64,000 nt of DNA from positions 163,615 to 227,614 of the forward strand of contig MFFN01000004.1 of assembly GCA_001777915.1 (NCBI GenBank), read 5' to 3'. Under the pieces are notes generated by a model. It saw nothing but the letters and a program-made list of their open reading frames with translations, searched no databases and was not told where the DNA came from. Made by a program: the position numbers and the translations under genes. Every line of letters begins with the position of its first letter. Position 1 is the first letter of the stretch. Shown here one piece after another: positions 36,670 through 45,493 of this stretch. The stretch is from Candidatus Edwardsbacteria bacterium RifOxyA12_full_54_48. Its GTDB lineage: Bacteria > Edwardsbacteria > AC1 > EtOH8.

Positions 36670-38667
36670 TTATTTTCCCAGCTGGTTGAGGTGATCGGCT
36701 ATCCTTTTTGCCGCCCGATCCGAAGTAAGCCCGAATTTCTCCGCCAGGTCCGATTCCGGTGCCGAGGCTCCGAAATCCTCCAGGCCGATGAACAGGCCGT
36801 CCCGGCCCAGCAGGCCCCGCCATAACGCCCCCCTGCCGGCCTCGATGGCCACCTTTACCGCCCGAGGGGGAACCACCGAATCCCGGTAATCCTCCGGCTG
36901 TCTTAAAAAATCTTCCAGGCAGGGCAGGGACACCACCGCGGCGGACAGACCATCTTTTTGCAGGGACTGGGCGGCCGACAGGGCCAGCCAGACCTCGGAT
37001 CCCGAGGCCATAATGCAGATCTCCGGTGTGTGCCCCAATGTCTCAAGCACATAACCGCCCCGGCGGAATTGTTCGGCATCGATGCTCAGGCGGGGCAGGA
37101 CCGGCAGTTTCTGCCGGGTCAGGATCAGGGCGGTGGGACCGCCGGTATTTTTAAGGGCCGCGGCCCAGGCCAGGGCCGTCTCCGGGCCGTCGGCCGGGCG
37201 GATCACTTTCAGGTTGGGGATCAGTCTTAAGGCCGAAACCTGTTCTATCGGCTGATGGGTGGGCCCGTCCTCGCCCACCAAGATGGAATCGTGGGTGAAG
37301 ACATAGATGGCCTGCTGCTTCATCAACGCTGCCAGTCGTATCGATGGCCGGCAGTAATCGGAGAAAACCAGAAAGGTCGAGCCCATCGGGATAAAACAGC
37401 CGTAGAGCGCCAGTCCGTTCATCACCCCCGCCATGGCGTGCTCCCTGATCCCGAAATGGAAATTCCGTCCGGCGAAGTTTTCCGGGCTTATCGCCGGAGA
37501 GCCCTTGATCTCGGTGTTGGTGGATGGCCCCAGGTCGGCCGACCCGCCGACCAAGGCCGGCACCAGCTCGGCCGCTTTCTGGATTATCCGGCCGGAATGG
37601 CTCCTGGTGGCGGCGGCCTCGGCGGATAAAGACCCCAGCAATTGTTCCTCGATATCATCCGGCAGGCGCTTTGACCACATGCCGTCCCACAGTTCGGTCT
37701 TTTGTGGATTGCGGTTTTTCCAGGCTTTGAATCCCTTCTGCCACTTGGTGTATGTTCTTTTCAGTTTCTTCACCCTGGCATCGCAGGCCTGTCGGACATC
37801 GGCCGGTACGTAAAATGTCTCCTCCGGCCAGCCCAGGTTTTTTCTGGTGGCCAGCGCTTCCTGGGCTCCCAGCGGCGAGCCGTGGGCCGACGAGCTGTCG
37901 TGCTTGTTGGGACTGCCGTAGGCTATATGGGTCTTGGCAATGATAAGGGACGGCCTTTTGGCATCTCTGACGGCCGATTTTAGAGCCTTGACCGCCTGGG
38001 CCTGATCATGCCCGTCAATCGTCTGGACGCCCCAGCCCAGGGCCTTGAACTTGGCCTTGATGTCTTCGGAAAATGATAGATCCGTCTTGCCGTCGATGGT
38101 GATGCCGTTGTCGTCATAGAGGCAGATCAGATTGCCCAGCTTAAGGTGTCCGGCGATGGAGGCCGCCTCGGTGGAGATGCCCTCCATCAGATCGCCATCG
38201 GACACCAGGGCATATACCTTATGGTCTATGATATTGAACTCTTCATCGTTGAACCTCCGGGCGGCCATTTTGGCGGCGATGGCCATGCCCACCCCGCTGG
38301 CAAAGCCCTGGCCCAGCGGCCCGGTGCTTATCTCCACCCCTGGTGTATGCCCGTGTTCGGGATGTCCCGGGGTCCGGCTGTCCAGCTGGCGGAACCTTTT
38401 CAGCTCTTCCAGCGGCAGGTCGTACCCGAAAAGATGCAGCAACCCGTACAAAAGCATGGAGCCGTGCCCGGCCGAAAGGATGAAGCGGTCCCGGTTGGGC
38501 CACTGGGGATCCCCGGGATTGAAGGACAGGAAATTGTGCCACAGGGCAAAGCTGAAATCGGCCGCCCCCATGGGCAGCCCGGGATGCCCGGAGTTGGCTT
38601 TTTCCACCGCATCCACCGCCAGCATCCTCAGGGTATCGGCGCACTTTTTAGACAGCTTTTGGTCCAT
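36670..38667 (-). CDS. tkt: Transketolase
   Basis: Transketolase (665 aa) moves two-carbon units between sugar phosphates in the pentose phosphate pathway using thiamine diphosphate. Key segments are NSGHPGLPMGAAD (about 25-37), the cofactor motif SDGDLMEGISTEAAS (about 156-170), the central HDSILVGEDGPTHQPIEQ containing the catalytic Glu region, and the C-terminal domain with a LEDFGASAPE-like end. Full length is normal. It stands alone between grpE and a sensor kinase gene; other pentose-phosphate genes are not in the window. Confidence 0.96.
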   Translation of the reverse strand: MDQKLSKKCADTLRMLAVDAVEKANSGHPGLPMGAADFSFALWHNFLSFNPGDPQWPNRDRFILSAGHGSMLLYGLLHLFGYDLPLEELKRFRQLDSRTPGHPEHGHTPGVEISTGPLGQGFASGVGMAIAAKMAARRFNDEEFNIIDHKVYALVSDGDLMEGISTEAASIAGHLKLGNLICLYDDNGITIDGKTDLSFSEDIKAKFKALGWGVQTIDGHDQAQAVKALKSAVRDAKRPSLIIAKTHIAYGSPNKHDSSSAHGSPLGAQEALATRKNLGWPEETFYVPADVRQACDARVKKLKRTYTKWQKGFKAWKNRNPQKTELWDGMWSKRLPDDIEEQLLGSLSAEAAATRSHSGRIIQKAAELVPALVGGSADLGPSTNTEIKGSPAISPENFAGRNFHFGIREHAMAGVMNGLALYGCFIPMGSTFLVFSDYCRPSIRLAALMKQQAIYVFTHDSILVGEDGPTHQPIEQVSALRLIPNLKVIRPADGPETALAWAAALKNTGGPTALILTRQKLPVLPRLSIDAEQFRRGGYVLETLGHTPEICIMASGSEVWLALSAAQSLQKDGLSAAVVSLPCLEDFLRQPEDYRDSVVPPRAVKVAIEAGRGALWRGLLGRDGLFIGLEDFGASAPESDLAEKFGLTSDRAAKRIADHLNQLGK

Positions 38668-38754
38668 CTTGAGCCTATCGCTTTTATCTTGATATTTGGA
38701 GGTTTATTTAAACGGTAATGATACCATTTATCGGCCTGTTTTGCAAATGATAAA

Positions 38755-38787
38755 TAAAGACAGGGCCTGTTGCTCCAGGCCCTGTCC
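38755..38787 (-). terminator. Terminator after the sensor kinase
   Basis: An 11-bp stem (GACAGGGCCTG and its complement, 38759-38786) is followed on the minus strand by TTTATTTAT. It ends transcription of the kinase gene before the transketolase gene. Confidence 0.82.
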
Positions 38788-38801
38788 AGTGGCTGTCTTA
38801 T

Positions 38802-39629
38802 CTATGCAACCTTCCTGAATTCAACCACATACCTGGTGCCTTTCTTCTGATGCACGGCAACCTTGTCGCCAAGCTGCTCGGCCAAAATAGTGATCAACTG
38901 CAGCCCCAGGGTGGCCGGGTCTGACAGCGGGGCTGATTTATCGGCAAACCCGGCCCCGTTGTCGGCCACCTCCAGGCGGTAAAGGATATCGTCCTCCAAT
39001 TTTAGCCGGACGGTTATCTCCCATTTCTTGCCCCCGGGCGGAGGCTCCTTAAAAGCATGCTTAAGACTGTTGGACACCATCTCGTTTATCATCAGCCCGC
39101 AGGGGATGGCCACATCCACCCCCAATTCTATGTCGTTTATATCCAGGACCAGCACTATCTGGTCGCTGATGATGCCGTATGACCTGATCAAATCGCTTAC
39201 CAGGTTCCGGGCATAATGGCCGAAGTCTATCCTGGCCAGATTGGAGGATTTATACAGGTTCTCGTGCACCAGGGACATGGAGCGTATCCGGTTCTGGCTC
39301 TCTAAAAAGATCTCCCTGTCCCGGGGATCGTGGACATAGCCCGACTGGAGGCTTAACAGGCTGGAGACCACCTGCAGATTGTTCTTCACCCGGTGGTATA
39401 TCTCCCGCAGCAGCACCTCCTTTTCCCGGAGAGCGGCCCGGATCTGAAGTTCTACCGATTTTCTCTTGGTTATATCCAGCAGCGAGACCACGCTCTTCTC
39501 TGTTCCGGGAACCATGTCGCTGGTCAGGTATATGTCCTTTATCTTGCCGATCCGGTCGATGAAGCGGAATTCGTACTGGGGGGGTGCGCCCTGTTTAGCG
39601 TCTTGGAGCAGCCGGTGGTATTCCTGCAT
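38802..39629 (-). CDS. Sensor histidine kinase, C-terminal part (after an in-frame stop)
   Basis: This 275-aa frame continues the preceding gene in the same frame after a TGA at 39648-39650. It begins inside a PAS domain (YEFRFIDRIGKIKDIYL), followed by a HisKA_2-type dimerisation helix with REIYHRVKNNLQVVSSLL carrying the phospho-accepting His (about 94), and an HATPase_c domain with PCGLMINEMVSNSLKHAF (N box) and NGAGF. The internal ATG used as start (39629) has no clear ribosome site, and the protein would lack half of its PAS domain. It is therefore probably the distal part of one kinase of about 809 codons that was split by mutation, readthrough or a sequencing error. Confidence 0.75.
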   Translation of the reverse strand: MQEYHRLLQDAKQGAPPQYEFRFIDRIGKIKDIYLTSDMVPGTEKSVVSLLDITKRKSVELQIRAALREKEVLLREIYHRVKNNLQVVSSLLSLQSGYVHDPRDREIFLESQNRIRSMSLVHENLYKSSNLARIDFGHYARNLVSDLIRSYGIISDQIVLVLDINDIELGVDVAIPCGLMINEMVSNSLKHAFKEPPPGGKKWEITVRLKLEDDILYRLEVADNGAGFADKSAPLSDPATLGLQLITILAEQLGDKVAVHQKKGTRYVVEFRKVA

Positions 39630-39647
39630 CCGCTCCAGGTCGGGCTT

Positions 39648-41228
39648 TCAGACGAACTCGGTCCACTTCTTCCGTCCTTCGATCTGACTGCGGTCAAAGC
39701 CGGAGAGCTTCTCGAACTCTTGATTGGCCAGGGATATGGTCAGGTCGCTTTCGATGATGGCCATGGCCGTGCCGGTGTTCTCAAATATATTGCGGTATCT
39801 TTGTTCCGAGGCCAGCAAGGCATCCCGGCTGGCCTGCAATTCCGCCAGTTGCTGCTTGAGCTCCTCGTCAGAGGCCTGAAGCTCCTCATCGGCTACTGTC
39901 AATCTCTGGTTGAGCATCAGCAAAGCTTGGTGTTTTTCCAGCAGGGCCCGTTCGGCCTGTTTTTGGTCGGTGATATCCCTCAAATGCTCCACCACCTTGG
40001 TCACCTGGCCCCCTTCGTCCAGCACCGGGTAGGAACGGGCGTCGATCCATACCCCCAGGTTCTCAAAATATTTCTCCACCCGGGCGGGTTTTTTTGTATC
40101 TATGGCTATGGCCGTGGCGCAATTATCGCAGGGCTTTTCGCGGTTGATAAGCTGAAAACACCTCTTTCCCTTGATGTCGATATGAGAGCATTTCAAAAAT
40201 TCATAGCCGGCCCGGTTGTATTTTTCCACCCCATGCGCTGCATCCTGGATTCCCAGTATATCGGGGATGACGTCAAACACCGCCCCCAGCAGGACAGACG
40301 ATTCCTTGAGTTCCTGGCTGTACTGCAAAATTTCCGCGGTCCTGGCCTTTACCTGGCTTCTCAGCACAAGGCCGAAGATGGCCATTAATGCCAGCCCTCC
40401 GATCAAGGCCCCCAAAACCCATTTCACATAGCGGGGAATAATAACACGGGGCCGTTCTCCCAGCCATTTGTCAAGAGACCTGTAGTATACCGAACCGGGG
40501 TCGTTCTTCATGCCGGAAAGGTTGCGGTCGATGCGGTTGACGATCGGATCGTCCCGGCCCTTGGGAAAGGCAAAATAAACCAGCTCCGGCCGGAACATTA
40601 CCGAGGTGGGCAGAATATCCTTGCCCCGCAGATCGGAAAAATAAAAGAACCGGCTGGCGATAATGACGTCGGCCTGGCCCTTTCGCAGGGCCTCCACGGT
40701 GCCGGAATAATCGGGGCAGGGCAGCAGCGTAAAATCGATATTCAACAGCCCCTTGATCTCCTGGGGCAGGTATTCCTCCTGGATCGCCCCTTTAAGCACC
40801 GCTATCCTTTTTCCGTCAAGATCCTTGGCGCTCTCCAGCTTGACACCCTTGCCGGCAAAGGCCTGCAGCCAGGATTCTATCACCGAAATTTTATTGAAAG
40901 AGAATTTTTCGGCCCTGTCTTGTGAATATGTGACATCCAACACCAGGTCAAGTTCGCCCTTCTCCAGCCTTTCCAGGTTCTGGCTCCAGGTGCCCGGTGC
41001 ATACTCGATCGTCCACCCCTCATTCCTGGCGATCTGGTTCATTATGTCAACAAATATCCCCTGGGGTTTTCCCCTCCCGTTCCAGAAGACCTTGGGAGGG
41101 TTCTGGTAGATCCCCACCCGGACGGTCTCGGCGCCGGCCGGCGGCCGGCAAAAGGCCGCAGCTAAAATAAAAAACACCACGACCAACCGCCATGGCATTC
41201 TGAGGGGCTTTGCCCCCAAGCTTCTCAT
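39648..41228 (-). CDS. Sensor protein: periplasmic solute-binding domain, TM, two PAS (N-terminal part of split kinase)
   Basis: The start is at MRSLG (codon ending 41228), where GAGGTG precedes at 5 bases. A signal segment leads into a family 3 solute-binding domain (about 35-260: VRVGIYQNPPKVFWNG..., FVDIMNQIARNEGW), so the ligand is sensed in the periplasm. One membrane helix follows (about 265-290), then a PAS domain with a Cys cluster (CSHIDIKGKRCF, NREKPCDNC), a coiled coil (about 405-455) and a second PAS that breaks off at KKWTEFV before TGA. The next codons in frame read KPDLERMQEYHRLL, completing the PAS pattern. Alone this product has no kinase domain. Confidence 0.8.
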   Translation of the reverse strand: MRSLGAKPLRMPWRLVVVFFILAAAFCRPPAGAETVRVGIYQNPPKVFWNGRGKPQGIFVDIMNQIARNEGWTIEYAPGTWSQNLERLEKGELDLVLDVTYSQDRAEKFSFNKISVIESWLQAFAGKGVKLESAKDLDGKRIAVLKGAIQEEYLPQEIKGLLNIDFTLLPCPDYSGTVEALRKGQADVIIASRFFYFSDLRGKDILPTSVMFRPELVYFAFPKGRDDPIVNRIDRNLSGMKNDPGSVYYRSLDKWLGERPRVIIPRYVKWVLGALIGGLALMAIFGLVLRSQVKARTAEILQYSQELKESSVLLGAVFDVIPDILGIQDAAHGVEKYNRAGYEFLKCSHIDIKGKRCFQLINREKPCDNCATAIAIDTKKPARVEKYFENLGVWIDARSYPVLDEGGQVTKVVEHLRDITDQKQAERALLEKHQALLMLNQRLTVADEELQASDEELKQQLAELQASRDALLASEQRYRNIFENTGTAMAIIESDLTISLANQEFEKLSGFDRSQIEGRKKWTEFV

Positions 41229-41280
41229 TTTTTCACCTCGCTTCAAATGATAAAACAAACATAAGCCAGCGGCATTGACC

Positions 41281-43305
41281 TTACAGCCGGATCGTTATTT
41301 CCTCCATCACCTCCGCCAGGAAGGGATCGAACTGGGTGCCGGCGCACCTTTTGATCTCCTTGATGGCCTGTTCCGGCCCGACTGCCCTTCGATAGGGCCT
41401 CTTCTGGGTCAGGGCGTCATAGGCGTTAAGTATGGAAACCATTCGGGCATATAGGGGGATGTCCTCGCCCTTCAGGTTTCGGGGATATCCGCTGCCGTCC
41501 CACCACTCATGGTGGGCCAGGATGGGCTCGGCCAGGTCGGCGGTCTCCGGCGTGTTCTGGACGATGTGATAGCCTATCTCCGGATGCCGGTGCATCATCT
41601 TCCATTCCTCGGCGGTCAGTCGATCCTTCTTATTGAACAGTTTTTGCTCTATTGCTATATTGCCGAGGTCGCAGTATTCCAGCACCTGCTGCAATTTTAA
41701 GGTTTCGGGCGGGGTCAGCCCCCGGGCCGATGCCATCTCCCGGGCCAGGCCCTGCAATACCCCCAACTGCTCCTTGGTCCGCTGTCCTTTTTGGTAATAC
41801 AATCCCAGCAGATGAGACATGATGTCGGTCCGGACCTTTTTGCTGGTCATCATCTTGCTGCGGTACATGTTTTCTTCGGCTTCCTTCAGGATGTCCTTGA
41901 TGTTCTGCTCCATCTTTTTCTTGGTGGCATGACCCATGGCCAGGCTCAAAGCAACCGGGCCCTTGACCTTTTCCCGGCACAGTTGGTTTATCCTCTGGCA
42001 AAGTTCGTCGGCCTTGTAGCCCGGAGTGTTCAACAACAGCAGGGCGAACTCGTCGCCGCCCCACCGGGCGATGATATCCTCGCGCCGGCAGCACAGCTTA
42101 AGGATCTGGGCCATCCGGTTGAGCAGCTCGTCGCCCTCGACGTGCCCAAAGGCATCATTGACCAGCTTGAGGCCATTGACATCGGCCACAAACATGGTTA
42201 TCGGCAGATGGCGGTTGGTATCTATCCTTAAAATCTCCTCCTCGAAAAATGCCCGGTTATGCAGTCCGGTGAGCCGGTCGTAAAAGCTCAAATATTCTAT
42301 CTGCTGCTGGGCTTTCCTTTTCTCCGTCACATCCTTGATGGTAGCCATTATTCCGTTCACCGCCGGCAGATCCAGCATATTGCGGGATAGGGCCTCGATG
42401 GTTCGATAACTTCCGTCTTTATGCCTTATCTTGAAATCCATGCAGCGAACCTCCCCCACCCTGGACAGCAACTCTCCGAAGACCTTTTTCACCTCTACCG
42501 CATCATCGGGAAAGATATAATCATATACCTCTGCTCCGAGGACATCCTTTCCGTCGTAACCCAGCATTATTTTTACCATGGGATTTACATAGGTCAGCCG
42601 GCCCTCTCTGTTCACTATGGCGATAAGATCCAGGCTGTTCTCGATCAGCGAACGAAAATGCTTCTCGCTGGTGCTGAGTATTTCCTCGATCATCACCCTT
42701 TGGCTGATCTCGTGCTTCAAATTCTGATTGGTCGTCAGCAGTTCTTTGGTTCGTTCCCTTATTTCGGCTTCCAGGTTCTGCTGGTTTTTCTCCAGAAGGT
42801 GCTGGATATGCTTGCTGGTGGTGATATCCTGGAAAGTGATCTGGGCGGCCGGCTGGCCGGCGAAGACGATTGGTGAGCTAATGGTTTTGACATCCAGCTC
42901 CACCCCGTCCCGTCGGACCACTTTTTGCTCCAGCAGGCCGGCATTGATGCGATTATTTACCACCCTTTCGATCCGATTCTGTTCTATCTGCCGGTAATCT
43001 GGATGCATGAACTCACCTATGGTCTGGCCAATTAATTGATCCGGCTTTTCTATCCCCAGCAAACGGGCAAAGGCCTGATTGGAATATAAAAATCCCTGGA
43101 GGTTAGCCACGGCGATCGGCACCGGGCTGTTCTCAATCAGCCGCTGGAACCGGGCCTCGCTTTTTTCCAGCTGTTTTTGATGTTCGGTCGAAAGATGGCT
43201 TATCTTGCGGTGGCCCAAGAAGACCGCGCCGACAAAGGCGCCCAACAAGAGCAGCATCGTTCCGCTTCCGGCTAAAATCAGCCAATATAAGTTTCCATTG
43301 TTCAT
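41281..43305 (-). CDS. PAS-PAS-GGDEF protein with degenerate HD-GYP domain
   Basis: The 674-aa protein has one membrane helix (about 8-30), PAS domains at about 50-165 and 210-330, a GGDEF diguanylate cyclase domain with intact WGGDEF (415-420), and an HD-GYP-like C-terminal region (about 495-674). In the last, HPEIGYHI, HHE (598-600) and GSGYP (604-608) remain, but the HD pair reads YCDLGNI (about 545-551, Cys for His) and the earlier metal His is missing. So c-di-GMP synthesis is likely and phosphodiesterase activity doubtful. It lies 53 bp upstream of the sensor gene on the same strand; the pair may form one signalling unit. Confidence 0.88.
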   Translation of the reverse strand: MNNGNLYWLILAGSGTMLLLLGAFVGAVFLGHRKISHLSTEHQKQLEKSEARFQRLIENSPVPIAVANLQGFLYSNQAFARLLGIEKPDQLIGQTIGEFMHPDYRQIEQNRIERVVNNRINAGLLEQKVVRRDGVELDVKTISSPIVFAGQPAAQITFQDITTSKHIQHLLEKNQQNLEAEIRERTKELLTTNQNLKHEISQRVMIEEILSTSEKHFRSLIENSLDLIAIVNREGRLTYVNPMVKIMLGYDGKDVLGAEVYDYIFPDDAVEVKKVFGELLSRVGEVRCMDFKIRHKDGSYRTIEALSRNMLDLPAVNGIMATIKDVTEKRKAQQQIEYLSFYDRLTGLHNRAFFEEEILRIDTNRHLPITMFVADVNGLKLVNDAFGHVEGDELLNRMAQILKLCCRREDIIARWGGDEFALLLLNTPGYKADELCQRINQLCREKVKGPVALSLAMGHATKKKMEQNIKDILKEAEENMYRSKMMTSKKVRTDIMSHLLGLYYQKGQRTKEQLGVLQGLAREMASARGLTPPETLKLQQVLEYCDLGNIAIEQKLFNKKDRLTAEEWKMMHRHPEIGYHIVQNTPETADLAEPILAHHEWWDGSGYPRNLKGEDIPLYARMVSILNAYDALTQKRPYRRAVGPEQAIKEIKRCAGTQFDPFLAEVMEEITIRL

Positions 43306-43324
43306 AATAAAATCAAATAATTAT

Positions 43325-44014
43325 TCAATCTGCCACCTCCCAGACCGCTTCTTTCCCACTTACGGTCAACCGCGGTGCCGACCTATCGGTCCATTTGAGG
43401 CTTATGAAGCCTATGGCGTAAATCCCATTGACCAAAAAGCTGATGACCCAGTTGATCCTCCACAATGGCGCGGCCTGGGTAAAAACAAAATTAAGGTTGG
43501 AATATATAAGTATGTTTCCGGTGAAGTTGAGAAGCAGGCCCAGGCAGATCCAAAAGCGATGATCATCGAATATAGAAGTCTTTCCCCATATTGACATATA
43601 TATCATAAAATGGGTTGCCGCCAGCATAAAAACAATGCTCTCTATCAACAGGGGCATTTTAGCAAAACCATCCTTGGAGGGGGCGATAACATTGAAATAA
43701 ATCCAAACTATCGCCATCAGAGCGCACCCCGCCGCTATTATCGCCCTAATAAGAGATCTCTCGTTCCACCAGCAGAAAATTATTGCAATTATTACCGTTT
43801 CAATAAAAAAATAGATTTGATACACCAAATAGTTATTTGTTTTCCTCAGGGCCATCGACAAAGCAATTGTTTCCGCTATAAAGGCGATAACTGTCAGCAA
43901 AAAAAATATTTTTGTTGCTTTGGGCATTTTTTTTAAAAAGAACGCCCCGCCTGCGATCGGAAACAGCAGCGATAGATAATATCCGGCACCCAAAACGTAA
44001 TCAGCGATATGCAT
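43325..44014 (-). CDS. Hypothetical seven-helix membrane protein
   Basis: I recognise no family. The 229-aa protein has about seven hydrophobic helices covering most of its length, a short polar C-terminus (DRSAPRLTVSGKEAVWEVAD), and conserved-looking aromatic residues. It starts with HIADYVLGAGYYLSLLFPI, so the N-terminus is probably outside. The stop is 20 bp before the GGDEF protein gene on the same strand, suggesting co-expression, perhaps as a membrane sensor partner. This is inferred from position only. Confidence 0.7.
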   Translation of the reverse strand: MHIADYVLGAGYYLSLLFPIAGGAFFLKKMPKATKIFFLLTVIAFIAETIALSMALRKTNNYLVYQIYFFIETVIIAIIFCWWNERSLIRAIIAAGCALMAIVWIYFNVIAPSKDGFAKMPLLIESIVFMLAATHFMIYMSIWGKTSIFDDHRFWICLGLLLNFTGNILIYSNLNFVFTQAAPLWRINWVISFLVNGIYAIGFISLKWTDRSAPRLTVSGKEAVWEVAD

Positions 44015-44035
44015 GACGATTACAAACCTTCTGCG

Positions 44036-44344
44036 TTATATTATGCTTTTATCCGGCGGACAATATGGCGGACAGGGAAATCCAAACTCGGCCAAAAGCC
44101 CTTTGGCAATATCATTCCCCTTTTTATCCACCCCGGTCATGACCAGGGTATTGGCCCCGGTGGGTTTTTTAGCATAATATATGCGCAGGCCGAGGCAGCC
44201 CTTCTGTTTTAATATTTTGCCAATGGCATCCCTGCTGAAATAAAGCGCTTTCACTTTTTTCTTGGCCTGGTTTTTTTGATAGGCCTTGACCAGAGCCTGC
44301 GCTTTCTTAAAACTAATCTTATGCTCCTCTTTTCCGGTGAACAT
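44036..44344 (-). CDS. Conserved small hypothetical protein with CPPYCPP tail
   Basis: This 102-aa protein starts at MFTGKEEH, where GAGGAG lies 8 bases upstream; an ATG seven codons earlier has no site. It resembles small proteins common in Bacteroidetes with a VKALYFSRDAIGKIL-like segment, GCLGLRIYYA and TLVMTGVDKKGNDI followed by a Cys/Pro-rich end (FPCPPYCPP). The three cysteines in the tail and central GC suggest metal or disulfide chemistry. The function is unknown. It is the last minus-strand gene before the divergent redox island. Confidence 0.7.
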   Translation of the reverse strand: MFTGKEEHKISFKKAQALVKAYQKNQAKKKVKALYFSRDAIGKILKQKGCLGLRIYYAKKPTGANTLVMTGVDKKGNDIAKGLLAEFGFPCPPYCPPDKSII

Positions 44345-44542
44345 ATTCTGACTCCTCAATTGCATTTGCCGCGCCAGCGGGTTTCTTTTCTCCCGCTATT
44401 GACATTTACCTATCTATCAATTACTATTAAAAAGCTTTGGGACCGTTTGCGGTGGCCCAAAAACAGTATTTACTATATCACCAACCGCTGTGGTTATGAT
44501 AACTCCACTATTTTATCCTGTCAAGGACATTTTTTATTTATT

Positions 44543-44574
44543 TTGAATCCTTTAACCATACTCGACATCTAAAT
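44543..44574 (+). promoter_or_regulatory. Probable ECF sigma-dependent promoter, copy 1 (sigma gene)
   Basis: TTGAATCCTTT (44543-44553), 12 bases, then CATCTAAAT (44566-44574). The same two blocks with the same spacing occur at 45421-45452 before trxA. Neither fits the window's sigma-70 promoters. The -10 block ends 2 bases before the sigma factor ATG, so the mRNA may start at or next to the start codon. Confidence 0.7.
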
Positions 44575-44576
44575 AC

Positions 44577-45146
44577 ATGAAGCAGCCCATCGACGAACAT
44601 ATTTTGTTACAGCAGGCTCGGGACGGAGATTCAGGTTCTTTCAATCAGCTGGTGAAGCTCCACCAATCGAGGGTATATTCGGTGGCCCTGCGGCTGCTGG
44701 GCAGCCCAAGTGAGGCCGAGGACGTACTGCAGGAGACTTTCATCGCCCTGTATCAGAAGCTCCATCATTTCAGGGGTGGATCCAAGCTTTCCACCTACCT
44801 GTTCCGCCTGGCCACCAACTTCAGCCTGATGAAACTGCGCCGCAGCAAACGCCGGGGCCGCGATGCCGGCCACCTGCCGCTTAACGTGGTCGAGGAGCTG
44901 CCGGACAAGGCCGCCTCGCCCCTGGAATCGCTGCTGAGCAGAGAATTCCGGGCGGTGCTGGATCAGCAGCTGCAGAAGCTGCCTGCTAAGGACCGGGCGG
45001 TGGTGGTTTTAAGGGACATCGAGGGGCTGGATGGCGGCCAGGTGGCCAAAATACTGGGGCTCACCTTGCCGGCCATGAAATCCAAGCTTCACCGCTCCCG
45101 GGAATTTTTGAGAAAAAACCTGTCGGGTTATTTAAAGGATAGTTGA
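44577..45146 (+). CDS. ECF-family RNA polymerase sigma factor
   Basis: This 189-aa protein has only sigma regions 2 and 4, as in extracytoplasmic-function sigma factors. Region 2 includes DGDSGSFNQLVKLHQSRVYSVALRLLG and SEAEDVLQETFIALYQKL; region 4 includes LQKLPAKDRAVVVLRDIEGLDGGQVAKILGLTLPAMKSKLHRSRE. The next gene, 1 bp away, encodes a zinc anti-sigma protein. The shared promoter blocks at 44543 and 45421 indicate autoregulation and control of trxA and the genes after it. Because the island is redox chemistry and the anti-sigma protein is soluble and Cys-rich, control by thiol oxidation, like SigR-RsrA, is a reasonable inference. Confidence 0.93.
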   Translation: MKQPIDEHILLQQARDGDSGSFNQLVKLHQSRVYSVALRLLGSPSEAEDVLQETFIALYQKLHHFRGGSKLSTYLFRLATNFSLMKLRRSKRRGRDAGHLPLNVVEELPDKAASPLESLLSREFRAVLDQQLQKLPAKDRAVVVLRDIEGLDGGQVAKILGLTLPAMKSKLHRSREFLRKNLSGYLKDS

Positions 45147-45147
45147 C

Positions 45148-45417
45148 ATGCCGAAAATAATTTCTAAAAAGGCCCAGCACCACTGCCACCGGATGACGGC
45201 GGCCTTCTCCGAGTATCTGGATAAGGACCTCAGGAAACAGCTGTGCCGCAAACTGGAGGGTCATCTGGCCGAGTGCCCCGACTGCCGGATGTATTTTGAC
45301 ACCCTGAAAAGGACCGTAACCCTGTACCGCTCTCTGGAGCAGGAGCCCCTGCCCAAAGACGCCGAAAAACGCCTGTTCGCCACCATCCAACTGGCCCGGA
45401 GCAAAAGCCAAAAATAA
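45148..45417 (+). CDS. Soluble zinc-binding anti-sigma factor
   Basis: The 89-aa protein carries the ZAS motif H-x3-C-x2-C in HLAECPDC (about 47-54), with an additional HHCH cluster near the N-terminus (about 11-14) and Cys33. It has no membrane helix, so unlike most ECF anti-sigma factors it is cytoplasmic, as are the redox switches RsrA and ChrR. It presumably binds the adjacent ECF sigma factor and releases it when its cysteines are oxidised or zinc is lost; this is inferred from context. It starts 1 bp after the sigma stop codon. Confidence 0.88.
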   Translation: MPKIISKKAQHHCHRMTAAFSEYLDKDLRKQLCRKLEGHLAECPDCRMYFDTLKRTVTLYRSLEQEPLPKDAEKRLFATIQLARSKSQK

Positions 45418-45419
45418 AC

Positions 45420-45452
45420 TTTGAATCCTTTGGCGGATTGCGGCATCTAAAT
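45420..45452 (+). promoter_or_regulatory. Probable ECF sigma-dependent promoter, copy 2 (trxA)
   Basis: TTTGAATCCTTT (45420-45431), then 12 bases, then CATCTAAAT (45444-45452). From the G of GAATCC to the C of CATCT is 21 bases, exactly as in copy 1. The transcript would start about 40 bases before trxA. Confidence 0.72.
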
Positions 45453-45493
45453 TAACAGAAACCAAATTATTTTGATAACACAAAGGAGCTAAA

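Noticed and set aside
38802..41228. Selenocysteine at the TGA in the sensor kinase
   Set aside because: The residue lies in an ordinary PAS loop with no redox chemistry, and no SECIS-like hairpin is evident right after the TGA; nonsense mutation or error is simpler.
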